From an uncultured SAR86 cluster bacterium (GTDB lineage Bacteria; Pseudomonadota; Gammaproteobacteria; Magnimaribacterales; D2472): DNA of 64,000 bases. Position numbers and translations under genes: made by a program. The DNA is taken from NCBI GenBank assembly GCA_902622845.1, contig CACNRI010000002.1, positions 1 through 64,000 of the forward strand, written 5' to 3'. Below are positions 49,181 to 58,488 of this stretch, piece by piece (positions within the stretch are counted from its first letter, which is position 1; every line of letters begins with the position of its first letter). The notes under the pieces are model-generated. The model was not told where the DNA came from and ran no database searches. It saw nothing but the letters and a program-made list of their open reading frames with translations.

Positions 49181-51249
49181 TATGTGTTTCTCCAGCTTAG
49201 AAAATTAGATTCTGAATCAATATAGTCACCAATAATTTCTATACCTTGAAGTAAAGAATAGTCTCTAATTGTATCAATATCCTCAGCATCAAAATTATCA
49301 TTAAATTCATCCATGCTTTCGTAATCTTTAAAAAGTTCCATGCCAAGAGATGACCTTCTTTTATTTTCTACCTCAAGAAGCCATTGCTTTCTCTCTTCTT
49401 GCTCAAATCTTCTTTCGTCTATATTAAGAGATAGTTCCATTTTATTTTTATTTTGATCATAGCGTGACCTAACATCTTTTAAATAAATTAGATTTGGATC
49501 AGTAGATAAACGTTCTTCAAATGCAACAATAGTTTTTTCAATTGCAATTGAGTCTTCGGTAAAGGTTCTATATCTTGTTGGTTTTATTTTATCCCATGGC
49601 AAATGAGTGGGAAGGGAACTTTCACCAACTGTTTCTATATCCCAGGTTGAAGGAAGAACAATATCAGGATCTATGCCTCTACTTTGAGTACTATCTCCAC
49701 TGACTCTATAAAACTTTGACTCAGTAATTTTTAACTGTCCCTCAGATAAATTATCTAATCTTTGAACTGTTCCTTTTCCAAATGTTCTCTGTCCAATTAC
49801 TAGCCCTCTTTGATAATCTTGAATTGCACCTGCAAATATTTCAGAAGCCGATGCAGAATACCTATTAACTAAGACCGCCATAGGTTTTGACCAAGCTTGC
49901 CTCACTCTTGCATCACCCCAGGGGATAATATTGCCATTAGATTCTTTGATTTGAAGCGTAGCCCCAGCTGATGTAAATAACCCTGTAAGTTTATTTGCTT
50001 CCGTAAGAGCTCCACCAGAATTATTTCTAAGATCAACCAAAACTGCATCTACTGATTGTTTTTTAAATTCATCCAAAATATTTTTAACATCTTTACTGCT
50101 ACTTTTATAACTTGGATCCCTGGCTTGCCATGCTTCAAAATCTAAATAAAAAGAGGGCAGGTCAATAATTCCAATTTTATATTCACTACCATTCTTATTA
50201 AGAGAATAAATTTTTGATTTTGCCGCTCTCTCTTCTAATTCGACTATCTCTCTCTCAATTTCAATTATTTTTCGAACACTGTTATCTTCAGCATCTCCTG
50301 GTATGATCTCCAATGTTACGAGAGTCTGAGGCTCCCCTCTAACTTTTTGGACAACTTCATCAATCCTCCATCCAGTTACGTCTTCAAAAATATCTTCATT
50401 TTGTTGTTTGATCTTTACGATTTTGTCATTAGGCTCCAGTTCACCATTTTTTTCTGCAGGACCACCTGGAACAAGACTTACAATTATTGCGTAGTCCTCT
50501 GTCGCAGAGTTTGAAAGCAATGCACCTATGCCACCAAGCTTTAAACTCATATCAATCTCAAAATCTTCTGCATTATAAGGAGATAAATATGTTGAATGAG
50601 GATCAAACTGCCTAGTCATTATATTTATCGCTAATAAAAAGATGTCTTCATCTTTTCTTTGCAGGACTCTTTTAATTCTTCTTTCATACCTACTTGTAAG
50701 ATTAGAAATAATCTCATCTTCATCATCTTTTGCTAAAACAGAAACGATAAAATCATTTTTTGTTGTTTTCCTCCATCTCTCTTTTAACTCAAGCATAGTA
50801 GAAGCATATTCATTGTCATCATAAAAAATATCAATACCCTCATCTACAGATAAATCAAAGCTATCTTTTTGAGCTAACTTAATTTGATATTCAGAAATCT
50901 TAATGACTCTATTAAAGTAGGTATTGAGGATTTCATAAGCCAAATCAATATCAAAATTCTCTCTATTTTTTTTGTAATTAGAAGATTTTCTTTTAAAAGA
51001 TTTTATTTCATAGCCTAAAAATAGATTTTTATTTCCATCTAATTCCTCTATGAGGGCATCAATATACAATTCATTAAAACTTTCTTTATCAATTTCTCTT
51101 GTGTAGTGATGCGAGGATATGTTCTTGAAAATCTCAGAGCTTAGATCTTGATATTTTTCGGAAACTGAAAAATCAACTTTTTCAGAAGATGCAAATAAAG
51201 ATATCCCTAAAAAGGATAATAAAAATAAATTTTTAGTTATTTTTTTCAA
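49180..51249 (-). CDS. prc: Carboxy-terminal processing (tail-specific) protease
   Basis: 689 residues, close to E. coli Prc/Tsp. Signal peptide LFLLSFLGISLFASS, N-terminal helical domain (DALIEELDGNKNLFL), PDZ domain around GGIGALLSNSATEDYAIIVSL and S41 protease core with LVDLRNNSGGALTEA, YSASASEIFAGAIQDYQRG (Ser) and TFGKGTVQ (Lys), then the C-terminal region. Periplasmic enzyme that degrades proteins with nonpolar C-termini and trims penicillin-binding protein or peptidoglycan hydrolase partners. It is followed by xthA. Confidence 0.95.
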   Translation of the reverse strand: MKKITKNLFLLSFLGISLFASSEKVDFSVSEKYQDLSSEIFKNISSHHYTREIDKESFNELYIDALIEELDGNKNLFLGYEIKSFKRKSSNYKKNRENFDIDLAYEILNTYFNRVIKISEYQIKLAQKDSFDLSVDEGIDIFYDDNEYASTMLELKERWRKTTKNDFIVSVLAKDDEDEIISNLTSRYERRIKRVLQRKDEDIFLLAINIMTRQFDPHSTYLSPYNAEDFEIDMSLKLGGIGALLSNSATEDYAIIVSLVPGGPAEKNGELEPNDKIVKIKQQNEDIFEDVTGWRIDEVVQKVRGEPQTLVTLEIIPGDAEDNSVRKIIEIEREIVELEERAAKSKIYSLNKNGSEYKIGIIDLPSFYLDFEAWQARDPSYKSSSKDVKNILDEFKKQSVDAVLVDLRNNSGGALTEANKLTGLFTSAGATLQIKESNGNIIPWGDARVRQAWSKPMAVLVNRYSASASEIFAGAIQDYQRGLVIGQRTFGKGTVQRLDNLSEGQLKITESKFYRVSGDSTQSRGIDPDIVLPSTWDIETVGESSLPTHLPWDKIKPTRYRTFTEDSIAIEKTIVAFEERLSTDPNLIYLKDVRSRYDQNKNKMELSLNIDERRFEQEERKQWLLEVENKRRSSLGMELFKDYESMDEFNDNFDAEDIDTIRDYSLLQGIEIIGDYIDSESNFLSWRNT

Positions 51250-51251
51250 TT

Positions 51252-52340
51252 TTAAATAAGTTTCTGGATTTTAGCTGCTTCTTCTCTGATAATCTCTGGA
51301 GCACCAAGAAGCTGTCTATTAACACCAATTCTCTTGAACCAATAATGAAGCCCAAGTAAATCAGTAAACCCCATTCCACCATGGACTTCCGTAGCTTTTT
51401 TTGCGATTACCTTTCCAACTTCAGAAGTATGAGCTTTAGAATGACATGACATAAATCGCGAATCCTCTTCATCTTCATCTATGCAATGAGCTGCGTGCCA
51501 AACCATCGCATAGCAAGGCTCAAGGTCAGCAGTCATTTCAGCACACATATGCTTAACGGCTTGAAATGAACCTATAACTCTACCAAATTGTTTTCTTTCC
51601 TTTGAGTACTCAACAGCTTTATTTATCATTTCTTGAGCTGCGCCTAAAGTATCTGCTGCTAAAGCTACCCTTCCAGCATCTATAGACTTTTGGATAGGAT
51701 TAAGAGCGTCTTTAGTTTTTTCTAGTAATTCAACTTCAACTTCTTTAAATATTACCTCAGAAAAAGATCTAGTTTTATCTACAGTAGTGAGATGGTTTTT
51801 AGATAAACCCTCAGAGTTCATAGATGCAATATAAATCTTTCCATCTTTGTCAGCGACCATAATGTGCGAAGCATCATTAGAATCTAATACAAAAATTGAC
51901 CTTCCATTTAATTTACCATTTTTAAAAATAATCTCACAATTTTCTCTGGCACCAATGAATTCAGAAAAACCAACAGCAAAACTAATTTTTCCAGAGGCTA
52001 TATCAGGAAGATATAGTTTCTTTTGGTCCTCAGAGCCACCATTCAAAATAGCGATTGGAGCCATAACATATGATCCTATAAATGCAGAAGGTGCAATCCC
52101 TGACCCTAATGCCTGACTTACAGCTGTTGCAAAAAGAATATTAAGACCTAACCCACCGTATTCTTCAGGTACTAATAAGCTATTGATACCAAGAGAAACA
52201 AGACCTTCTTGAATATCTTTCTGATGCTCAGGATGATCCGTTGCAATCTTCCTTATAACATCTACTGATGCGTTGTCATCTAAGAATTTCTTTATATTTT
52301 CTTGAAAAAATTCTTGATCTTCTGAGAGTCCAAAATACAT
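51252..52340 (-). CDS. Acyl-CoA dehydrogenase, second of a pair
   Basis: 362 residues. Acyl-CoA dehydrogenase fold: helical N-terminus (LSEDQEFFQENIKKFLDDN), LLVPEEYGGLGLN, a beta domain with AVGFSEF, and C-terminal helices (YSKERKQFGRVIGSFQAVKH, VHGGMGFTDLLGLHYWFKR). The usual catalytic Glu position near the end (YEGTxxIQ) reads LLGAPEII, so catalysis may need the partner. It lies two bases after the larger dehydrogenase, as in heterotetrameric FadE pairs, and would introduce a double bond in a branched or long acyl-CoA. Confidence 0.88.
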   Translation of the reverse strand: MYFGLSEDQEFFQENIKKFLDDNASVDVIRKIATDHPEHQKDIQEGLVSLGINSLLVPEEYGGLGLNILFATAVSQALGSGIAPSAFIGSYVMAPIAILNGGSEDQKKLYLPDIASGKISFAVGFSEFIGARENCEIIFKNGKLNGRSIFVLDSNDASHIMVADKDGKIYIASMNSEGLSKNHLTTVDKTRSFSEVIFKEVEVELLEKTKDALNPIQKSIDAGRVALAADTLGAAQEMINKAVEYSKERKQFGRVIGSFQAVKHMCAEMTADLEPCYAMVWHAAHCIDEDEEDSRFMSCHSKAHTSEVGKVIAKKATEVHGGMGFTDLLGLHYWFKRIGVNRQLLGAPEIIREEAAKIQKLI

Positions 52341-52341
52341 T

Positions 52342-53568
52342 TTAATTATCCTTTACCTTCGGTTCACGAGGCATTCCAAGACCTCTTTCAGAGATAATAT
52401 TTTTTTGAATTTGACTTGTTCCGCCGCCAATTATTAGACCTAAGAAATACATGTAAATGAATTGCCAACTCCCGCCATCTCTCAAAAGAGGACTTTGTTC
52501 ATATAATGTTCCTAATTCTCCCATTATATCGATAGCAAATCCTTCTAATTCATGCCTCAATTCTGTCCCAACTAATTTTTGAATCATTTTTCCTAGTTTT
52601 ACATCCTGCCCAGGATTAATTTTTGAAGATAGAGTTCTAAGACTGTGAGATTGAAAAGCAACTACTTTTCCTTGAAGTGCCATTAGTTTGTCTCTGTAGA
52701 CTGGAATATCAATAAGTTTCTTCCCATCAATTGACTCTTCTTTCATTAGATCAATAAGCATATTGATTCTATTCATTGTGGCATTTGGGTCAGCAAGAGA
52801 ACCTCTCTCATGGCTTAAGGTTGCATTTGCAACAGCCCAACCTTCACCTCTATTTCCTACAATATTAGTTGCCGGAACTTTTACATCTGTAAAAAAAACC
52901 TCATTGAATCCAGCTTTTAAAGTCATATCAACTAAAGGTCTTATTTCTATTCCGGGTGTATCCATTGGAATAAGCAAATAACTAATACCACCATGTTTTG
53001 GAGCATCAGGTTCAGTTCGCACAAGACAAAACATCATTTGGGCATATTGAGCAGTACTAGTCCATATTTTTTGGCCATTTATAACCCACTCATCACCAAT
53101 GAGCTCTCCTTTTGTTTGAAGACTTGCAAGATCACTTCCTGCATTTGGCTCAGAGTAGCCTTGGCACCAAATCATCTCCCCATGAAGGGTTGGCATGATA
53201 TATTTTTGTTTTTGCTCTTCTGTTCCTAGCTCCAGAAGAGTAGGGACAAGCATATCAATCCCTTGTCCACCCATTCCTGAGGGAACTTTAGCTTTAGAGA
53301 ACTCTGCTGCTATTATTCTTGATTTTATAATGTCTGGATCGCCACCATATCCACCATATTCTTTTGGCACTGACCTTGCAAAATATCCTTTTTCAATCAG
53401 CAACTTTTGCCAGTCAGCTCTTGTAAGCTCTGGACCATGTTTTCCTTTTCCATCTGATGCAAGAGGTGATTGTGAGCTATCGACAAATCTTAGATCCTTA
53501 TATTCATTGCAAAAAGATTGAACCTCTTTTTTAAAATCTTCATATTGTGGACCATAATTTAAATCCAT
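52342..53568 (-). CDS. Acyl-CoA dehydrogenase, first of a pair
   Basis: 408 residues. VPKEYGGYGGDPD, WCQGYSEPNAGSDLASLQTK (FAD/substrate), VINGQKIWTSTAQYAQMMF, ATLSHERGSLADP, and the C-terminal LIIGGGTSQIQKNIISERGLGMPR. The YEGT motif holding the Glu of medium-chain enzymes is IGGGT here. By context it resembles citronellyl-CoA dehydrogenase-type enzymes of the Atu pathway, but the paired arrangement with the next gene recalls steroid-type heteromeric dehydrogenases. Substrate not assigned. Confidence 0.9.
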   Translation of the reverse strand: MDLNYGPQYEDFKKEVQSFCNEYKDLRFVDSSQSPLASDGKGKHGPELTRADWQKLLIEKGYFARSVPKEYGGYGGDPDIIKSRIIAAEFSKAKVPSGMGGQGIDMLVPTLLELGTEEQKQKYIMPTLHGEMIWCQGYSEPNAGSDLASLQTKGELIGDEWVINGQKIWTSTAQYAQMMFCLVRTEPDAPKHGGISYLLIPMDTPGIEIRPLVDMTLKAGFNEVFFTDVKVPATNIVGNRGEGWAVANATLSHERGSLADPNATMNRINMLIDLMKEESIDGKKLIDIPVYRDKLMALQGKVVAFQSHSLRTLSSKINPGQDVKLGKMIQKLVGTELRHELEGFAIDIMGELGTLYEQSPLLRDGGSWQFIYMYFLGLIIGGGTSQIQKNIISERGLGMPREPKVKDN

Positions 53569-53975
53569 TAGAAGTCCTTTGTTTCAATATTTAGTTGACC
53601 TTCAAGACCTGCTGATCTGTGTTTTTCAATCTCTTGGTAATAGGGATCCATAATCATTTCGAGCATTGCTTTTCTACTTGGATATCTTGCTATTGCAACA
53701 GAGTCCCATAGATCCTCAACTTCTCCCAGCATTAGTCTGCTAACCACACCAGAGAAAACAAGTTCAGCACCAACCTTCTTAAGACATTCTTGAACTTTCT
53801 CTCCATAAATAGCATATGCCTCAGCACCAGATAGATTAGTATCTCTACCATCTTCATACTCTGCCTTTTCTTTAAATTTAAGGAGATTTACCATAGCAAT
53901 TGGAGTCTCTACGTCTCCTTCCACAAAACCATTAAGTTGTTCTTCATTGGGAGATAATTTATTAAATACTTTCAT
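53568..53975 (-). CDS. DUF1330-domain protein
   Basis: 135 residues. TPIAMVNLLKFKEKAEYEDG, YAIYGEKVQECLKKVGAELVFSG and WDSVAIARYPSRKAMLEMIMD match DUF1330, a dimeric ferredoxin-like fold related to the EthD/ABM group. Function is unknown. It abuts the hydratase and dehydrogenase genes (one-base overlap with the latter), so it may act on an intermediate of the same acyl-CoA pathway. Confidence 0.85.
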   Translation of the reverse strand: MKVFNKLSPNEEQLNGFVEGDVETPIAMVNLLKFKEKAEYEDGRDTNLSGAEAYAIYGEKVQECLKKVGAELVFSGVVSRLMLGEVEDLWDSVAIARYPSRKAMLEMIMDPYYQEIEKHRSAGLEGQLNIETKDF

Positions 53976-53979
53976 TTTT

Positions 53980-54789
53980 TTATTTCCAGTTCGGATCTCT
54001 TTTTTCTAAAAATGCTGTAATACCCTCTTTTGCATCATCACTTTTTAGACATTTTTCTAGCTGTTCTTTAAGGAAAGGAACAGCTTCATCAAAATCCATT
54101 TTATCTTGATGGTTATATGCTTCAAGTCCCAATTTCATTGTTCCCGGAGCTAGTTTTGAAAGCTCGACTGCAATCTTATTAACCTCTTTACTTAGCTCCT
54201 CTCTATGAACAACTTTGTTAACAAGACCAAATCTTTCAGCATCATGAGAACTAATTTTATTGCCTCTCATAATAAAATCTAGACCTTGTCTTTTAGGCAT
54301 AACTCTAAATAGACCAGCCATAACCATGAAAGGCCAAATTCCTCTTTTAATCTCAGGCGCAGAAAAAGTAGCTTCTTCAACAGCAATTGCATGAGTTGAA
54401 TTTGTAACCATAAGTAGAGCGCCAGCAAGAACAGGGCCCTGTATTTCACAAATCACTGGCTTATTCAAACTTCTTATTCTAAGGCTTATTTCTTCAGTTC
54501 CACCCCCGAGTGATGGCACATTCGAGATGCTCTCAGATGATTTACCCGACATAGTACCAAGATCACCACCAGCACAAAACACATCACCATTTGCTTTTAT
54601 TACTACAACTCTAATGTCTCTTTCCTGGGCAGCAAATGCCAACGAATAAATAATTTCATTAGCCATTACTGGATTAATGGCATTCTTTTTTTCAGGCCTA
54701 TTCAGAGTAATACACATAATATTATTTACAACCGACAATTCAATTGCCTCAAAGATTAGTCCTTCTAAAGATAAATTCTTATTATCCAT
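53980..54789 (-). CDS. Enoyl-CoA hydratase/isomerase family protein
   Basis: 269 residues. Crotonase fold: ITLNRPEKKNAINPVMANE, DVFCAGGDLG (oxyanion loop), CEIQGPVLAGALLMV (second oxyanion loop), FSAPEIKRGIWPFMVM and HDAERFGLVNKVV. In the Atu pathway AtuE hydrates isohexenylglutaconyl-CoA; in leucine breakdown LiuC hydrates methylglutaconyl-CoA. Position between AtuA and dehydrogenases fits either. Confidence 0.9.
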   Translation of the reverse strand: MDNKNLSLEGLIFEAIELSVVNNIMCITLNRPEKKNAINPVMANEIIYSLAFAAQERDIRVVVIKANGDVFCAGGDLGTMSGKSSESISNVPSLGGGTEEISLRIRSLNKPVICEIQGPVLAGALLMVTNSTHAIAVEEATFSAPEIKRGIWPFMVMAGLFRVMPKRQGLDFIMRGNKISSHDAERFGLVNKVVHREELSKEVNKIAVELSKLAPGTMKLGLEAYNHQDKMDFDEAVPFLKEQLEKCLKSDDAKEGITAFLEKRDPNWK

Positions 54790-54790
54790 T

Positions 54791-56563
54791 TTAAATTTCT
54801 TTTTTTAGTATCTTAGGAACTTCAATATGTTTAGCTCTTAAGTATTCACCAAGTGATTTTGCTTGTCCATCTTTTCTATTATTAGAAGAAATTCCATCTT
54901 CTAGAATGCCATGAATATAAAAATTTAATGACTTTATATTTGGAAGATCATATCTTTCAATTTTGAATTCAGATAAGTCTGGGAGGAGTTCTTTTAGCTT
55001 CTCAACGGATAAATAAGAACTAAGAAAAGAAAAAGCCATATCAGTCTTTGCCCATACTCCTAAATTGGCACATCCGCCTTTGTCTCCAGACCTAGTCCCA
55101 AAAATCCTTCCAAAAGCTATTTTTTCTAATTCATCCTCAGGGCAGGGGAGAATATCTACAGGTTCTTTTTGATAGTAAATATCATCGAGTCCTAACTCGC
55201 TTGTTGGAGTAATCTCGAACACCTCATCATTTAAGTGAACCACTTCTTTAATATGCTTACTTTCTACTAATGCAGGCCAATAAACAATTACAGGACCGCT
55301 AGCCTTTACACCGCCTTGAGCAAAAAAGCCTGGATAGTTAGCAAGAGAAAGTTCAACAATTTTTGCGCTAAAAAGTCTTCCTACCAAATCAGGATCCTTT
55401 GATTTTACAGAAAGAGAAAGTGTTGCCATTGCCTCTTCATTTGAGTTTGGATTTTCTTTATCCGTTCTGTGAAGATCTGTTCGTACTTCATCAAACTGCT
55501 CTCTACCACCAACAAGATTAAAGAGAGTATCTGTAAATGCTTGAGCTTTTTTTTCAATATCAAGCCCAGTTAAGATTAAATCCATACCATTTCTATAACC
55601 TCCAGCAAGATTAATACATGCTTTATGCTTATTAGGAGGGGAGCTACCTCTGCAGCCCGAAACAAAGACCCTATCTTTATCAACATCCTCTATTTTTAAT
55701 GTATCAAAATGAGCTACCACATCAGGATTAATATAAGCAGGTGAACTAATCTCATATAAAAGCTGAGCAGTCACAGTTCCCGTAGAGACCAAGCCACCAG
55801 TGCCTGGATGTTTTGTTATAAAGAAACTACCATCAGATTGAATTTCAGCAATTGGGAAACCAACATTTTCGAAACTTGGAACTTCTTCAAAGAAAGCGTA
55901 ATTGCCTCCTGTTGCCTGACAGCCACATTCAATAATGTGGCCAGCAGCAAGAGCTCCTGCAAGTTGATCAAAATCATCTCTTTTCCAATTAAATTTCCAT
56001 GCAGCTGGACCAATTACGACTGCTGCATCCGTGACACGAGGGCAAACTACAATTTCAGCCCCTCTATCTAAAGCCTCTTTTATCCCCCATGCCCCAAGAT
56101 AAGCATTAGCTGTCAATGTAGTGTAGCCAGAATCTTTAAGAGAGACTTCTTTATCGATATTTATAAACTCTTCACCACTATTTTGAAGATCACTCATTCT
56201 TGGCATTAAATCATCGCCATCGATATAGGCAACCTGCATCTCTAAACCTAATTCACTTAGAATAATTTGAATTTCATTTGCCATAGACTTAGGATTTAAG
56301 CCTCCAGCATTAGTAACAATCTTTATTTCTTTTTCCTTACAAGTTTTTGCAACATCTTTTAGCTGTTTAAGGAATGTACCAACATATCCTTTATCATCTC
56401 CTCTTTTAAGCTTTTGGTTAAAAAGAATAGTCATGGTAAGTTCTGCCAAGTAATCACCAGTTAGGACGTCAATCGGACCTCCTTCAACCATTTCTTTTGC
56501 AGCAGATAATCTGTCACCATAGTAACCACTGCAATTTGCTATTTTTATTACTTCAGAACCCAC
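54791..56563 (-). CDS. atuA: AtuA-like acyclic terpene utilisation protein (DUF1446)
   Basis: 590 residues from GTG 56563. IANCSGYYGDRLSAAKEMVEG, DVLTGDYLAELTM, CPRVTDAAVVIGPAAW, ATGGNYAFF and TGGLVSTGTVTAQLLYE are DUF1446 hallmarks. The C-terminal domain with GRIFGTRSGDKGGCANLGVW is the added AtuA ferredoxin-like module. AtuA is required for citronellol and geraniol growth in Pseudomonas, but its reaction is unknown. It directly follows the carboxylase alpha gene by two bases. Confidence 0.92.
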   Translation of the reverse strand: MGSEVIKIANCSGYYGDRLSAAKEMVEGGPIDVLTGDYLAELTMTILFNQKLKRGDDKGYVGTFLKQLKDVAKTCKEKEIKIVTNAGGLNPKSMANEIQIILSELGLEMQVAYIDGDDLMPRMSDLQNSGEEFINIDKEVSLKDSGYTTLTANAYLGAWGIKEALDRGAEIVVCPRVTDAAVVIGPAAWKFNWKRDDFDQLAGALAAGHIIECGCQATGGNYAFFEEVPSFENVGFPIAEIQSDGSFFITKHPGTGGLVSTGTVTAQLLYEISSPAYINPDVVAHFDTLKIEDVDKDRVFVSGCRGSSPPNKHKACINLAGGYRNGMDLILTGLDIEKKAQAFTDTLFNLVGGREQFDEVRTDLHRTDKENPNSNEEAMATLSLSVKSKDPDLVGRLFSAKIVELSLANYPGFFAQGGVKASGPVIVYWPALVESKHIKEVVHLNDEVFEITPTSELGLDDIYYQKEPVDILPCPEDELEKIAFGRIFGTRSGDKGGCANLGVWAKTDMAFSFLSSYLSVEKLKELLPDLSEFKIERYDLPNIKSLNFYIHGILEDGISSNNRKDGQAKSLGEYLRAKHIEVPKILKKEI

Positions 56564-56565
56564 TT

Positions 56566-58488
56566 TTAAGAATCAACCACCATCAAAACGGCACCATTCT
56601 CGACCTGATCATTTTCCTTGATAAAAATATCAGAAATAACTCCATCCTCACTTGCCTTTATAGAATGTTCCATTTTCATAGCCTCTAGAATTACTAGAGT
56701 CTCTCCAGATTTTACCTTTGATCCTTTTTTTACTTTTAAATCGACTACTTTGCCCGGCATTGGAGCTACCAATCCACCAGCTTGCACCTCAAGACCTGGC
56801 ATTGAAAATCTAGGTTTAACTTCAAAAGATACATCACCGCTGGGGATATGAACTAATATAAATTCAGCATCCTCAGAGATTCTAGATTTGACTCTTACAC
56901 CATCAAAAACTAGATCTATATATTTATCATCAATATTAACTACTTCAACTTCTGAATTGAAAACAAGGAATTTATTTTTATTTATCAACTTATATTCAAC
57001 GAATATTTCTTCACCATCGAGCAGAAATGTAATATTAGGATTTGGAAGTCTCCCATTTGTCCATCCGGATGGAATATAAGGTGCGATATCTGAAGAGATT
57101 CTATTTCTCATTTGTTTCCACATGGCTGCAGCTGTTAGTGCAAGATTAAGCTCATCATTAGTAAGGTTTTTTACTCTTGGTGGTTTAACTCTCTCTATAA
57201 AGTCTGTTGTTGTATTTCCTTTTAAAAACTCATCAGACCTTAGTGTTGCAATTAAAAAATCTTTGTTAGTAATAACACCGCCAATATGAGAATCTTCCAA
57301 AGATTTAGCTAAAACTCTTGCAGCATCCTCCCTTGTTTCACCATAGGAAATAACTTTTGCAAGCATCGGATCAAAGTTAGTACCAATAACTGAATCTTTA
57401 TGAACGCCAGAATCCCACCTAGTCATAAAATCATTTTCAGCTTGTTCGTAAGCAAACATTTTTCCTGTTTCAGGTAAAAAATCATTATTTGGATTTTCAG
57501 CATACAGACGAGCCTCTATTGAGGACCCTGTCCACTCAATGTCCTCTTGCGAGTAATGTAGCTCTTCACCTCTAGCAATTTTTATTTGTTCAGCTACTAA
57601 ATCTATTCCAGTAACTTCTTCCGTAACTGGGTGCTCAACTTGCAGTCTTGTATTGACCTCTAGGAACCAAAATTCACCACTTTTATCATCAAAAAGAAAT
57701 TCAACAGTTCCTGCAGACTCGTATTTTATTTTTTTTGCAAGATCAACTGCTGCATTACCCATTGCAAATCTTATCTCTTCAGTTATTCTCGGAGATGGAG
57801 ACTCCTCAATTATTTTTTGATGTCTTCTTTGGATTGAGCATTCTCTTTCACCAAGATGAATAACATTGCCGTGAGAGTCTCCAAGAATTTGGATTTCTAT
57901 ATGTCGAGATTTTTCTACATATCTTTCGATGAAAACTCTCTCATCTCCAAAACCTGACAAAGCCTCTCTTTTCGCACCTTCAAGCGACTCTTGTAGATCT
58001 TTTTTATCAGTAACTACTCTCATTCCTTTTCCGCCCCCACCTGCAGCTGCTTTTATTAGAAGGGGGTATCCAATTTTTTTGACTTCTTTTTCATCTGAGG
58101 TCATTGGAAGAGTGGGAACGCTAGCTTTTATAGCAAGCTCTTTAGCTTTTAATTTATCACCCATTACAGAAATGACTTTAGGAGAGGGGCCAACCCAAAT
58201 AATTTTTTCTTTAATGACTCTTTTAGCGAACTCAGAATTTTCTGATAAGAAACCATATCCTGGATGAATAGCGCCAGCATTACTTTTTTGTGCTGCATCT
58301 AAAACTGCATCTATATCAAGATATCCTCCATCTGGAAGAAGTACTGCTTTATCAGCAAACCTAACATGAGGCGCATCCTTATCTGCGTCAACATAAATTG
58401 CAATAGTTTGGATGCCCATTGCTTGAGCAGTTCTCATTATCCTTAATGCAATTTCTCCTCTATTTGCAACTAAAATTGAATCAAACAT
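56566..58488 (-). CDS. Biotin-dependent acyl-CoA carboxylase alpha subunit
   Basis: 640 residues. Biotin carboxylase with ILVANRGEIALRIMRTAQ, PGYGFLSEN, IKAAAGGGGKGMRVV, ERECSIQRRHQKIIEE, FLEVNTRLQVEHPVTE; then a linker domain and a C-terminal biotinyl domain with LVILEAMKMEHSIKA (biotinylated Lys). Together with the beta subunit encoded upstream it carboxylates a 3-methylcrotonyl-, geranyl- or propionyl-like CoA. The presence of AtuA favours geranyl-CoA carboxylase (AtuF) or 3-methylcrotonyl-CoA carboxylase, which cannot be told apart by eye. Confidence 0.92.
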   Translation of the reverse strand: MFDSILVANRGEIALRIMRTAQAMGIQTIAIYVDADKDAPHVRFADKAVLLPDGGYLDIDAVLDAAQKSNAGAIHPGYGFLSENSEFAKRVIKEKIIWVGPSPKVISVMGDKLKAKELAIKASVPTLPMTSDEKEVKKIGYPLLIKAAAGGGGKGMRVVTDKKDLQESLEGAKREALSGFGDERVFIERYVEKSRHIEIQILGDSHGNVIHLGERECSIQRRHQKIIEESPSPRITEEIRFAMGNAAVDLAKKIKYESAGTVEFLFDDKSGEFWFLEVNTRLQVEHPVTEEVTGIDLVAEQIKIARGEELHYSQEDIEWTGSSIEARLYAENPNNDFLPETGKMFAYEQAENDFMTRWDSGVHKDSVIGTNFDPMLAKVISYGETREDAARVLAKSLEDSHIGGVITNKDFLIATLRSDEFLKGNTTTDFIERVKPPRVKNLTNDELNLALTAAAMWKQMRNRISSDIAPYIPSGWTNGRLPNPNITFLLDGEEIFVEYKLINKNKFLVFNSEVEVVNIDDKYIDLVFDGVRVKSRISEDAEFILVHIPSGDVSFEVKPRFSMPGLEVQAGGLVAPMPGKVVDLKVKKGSKVKSGETLVILEAMKMEHSIKASEDGVISDIFIKENDQVENGAVLMVVDS

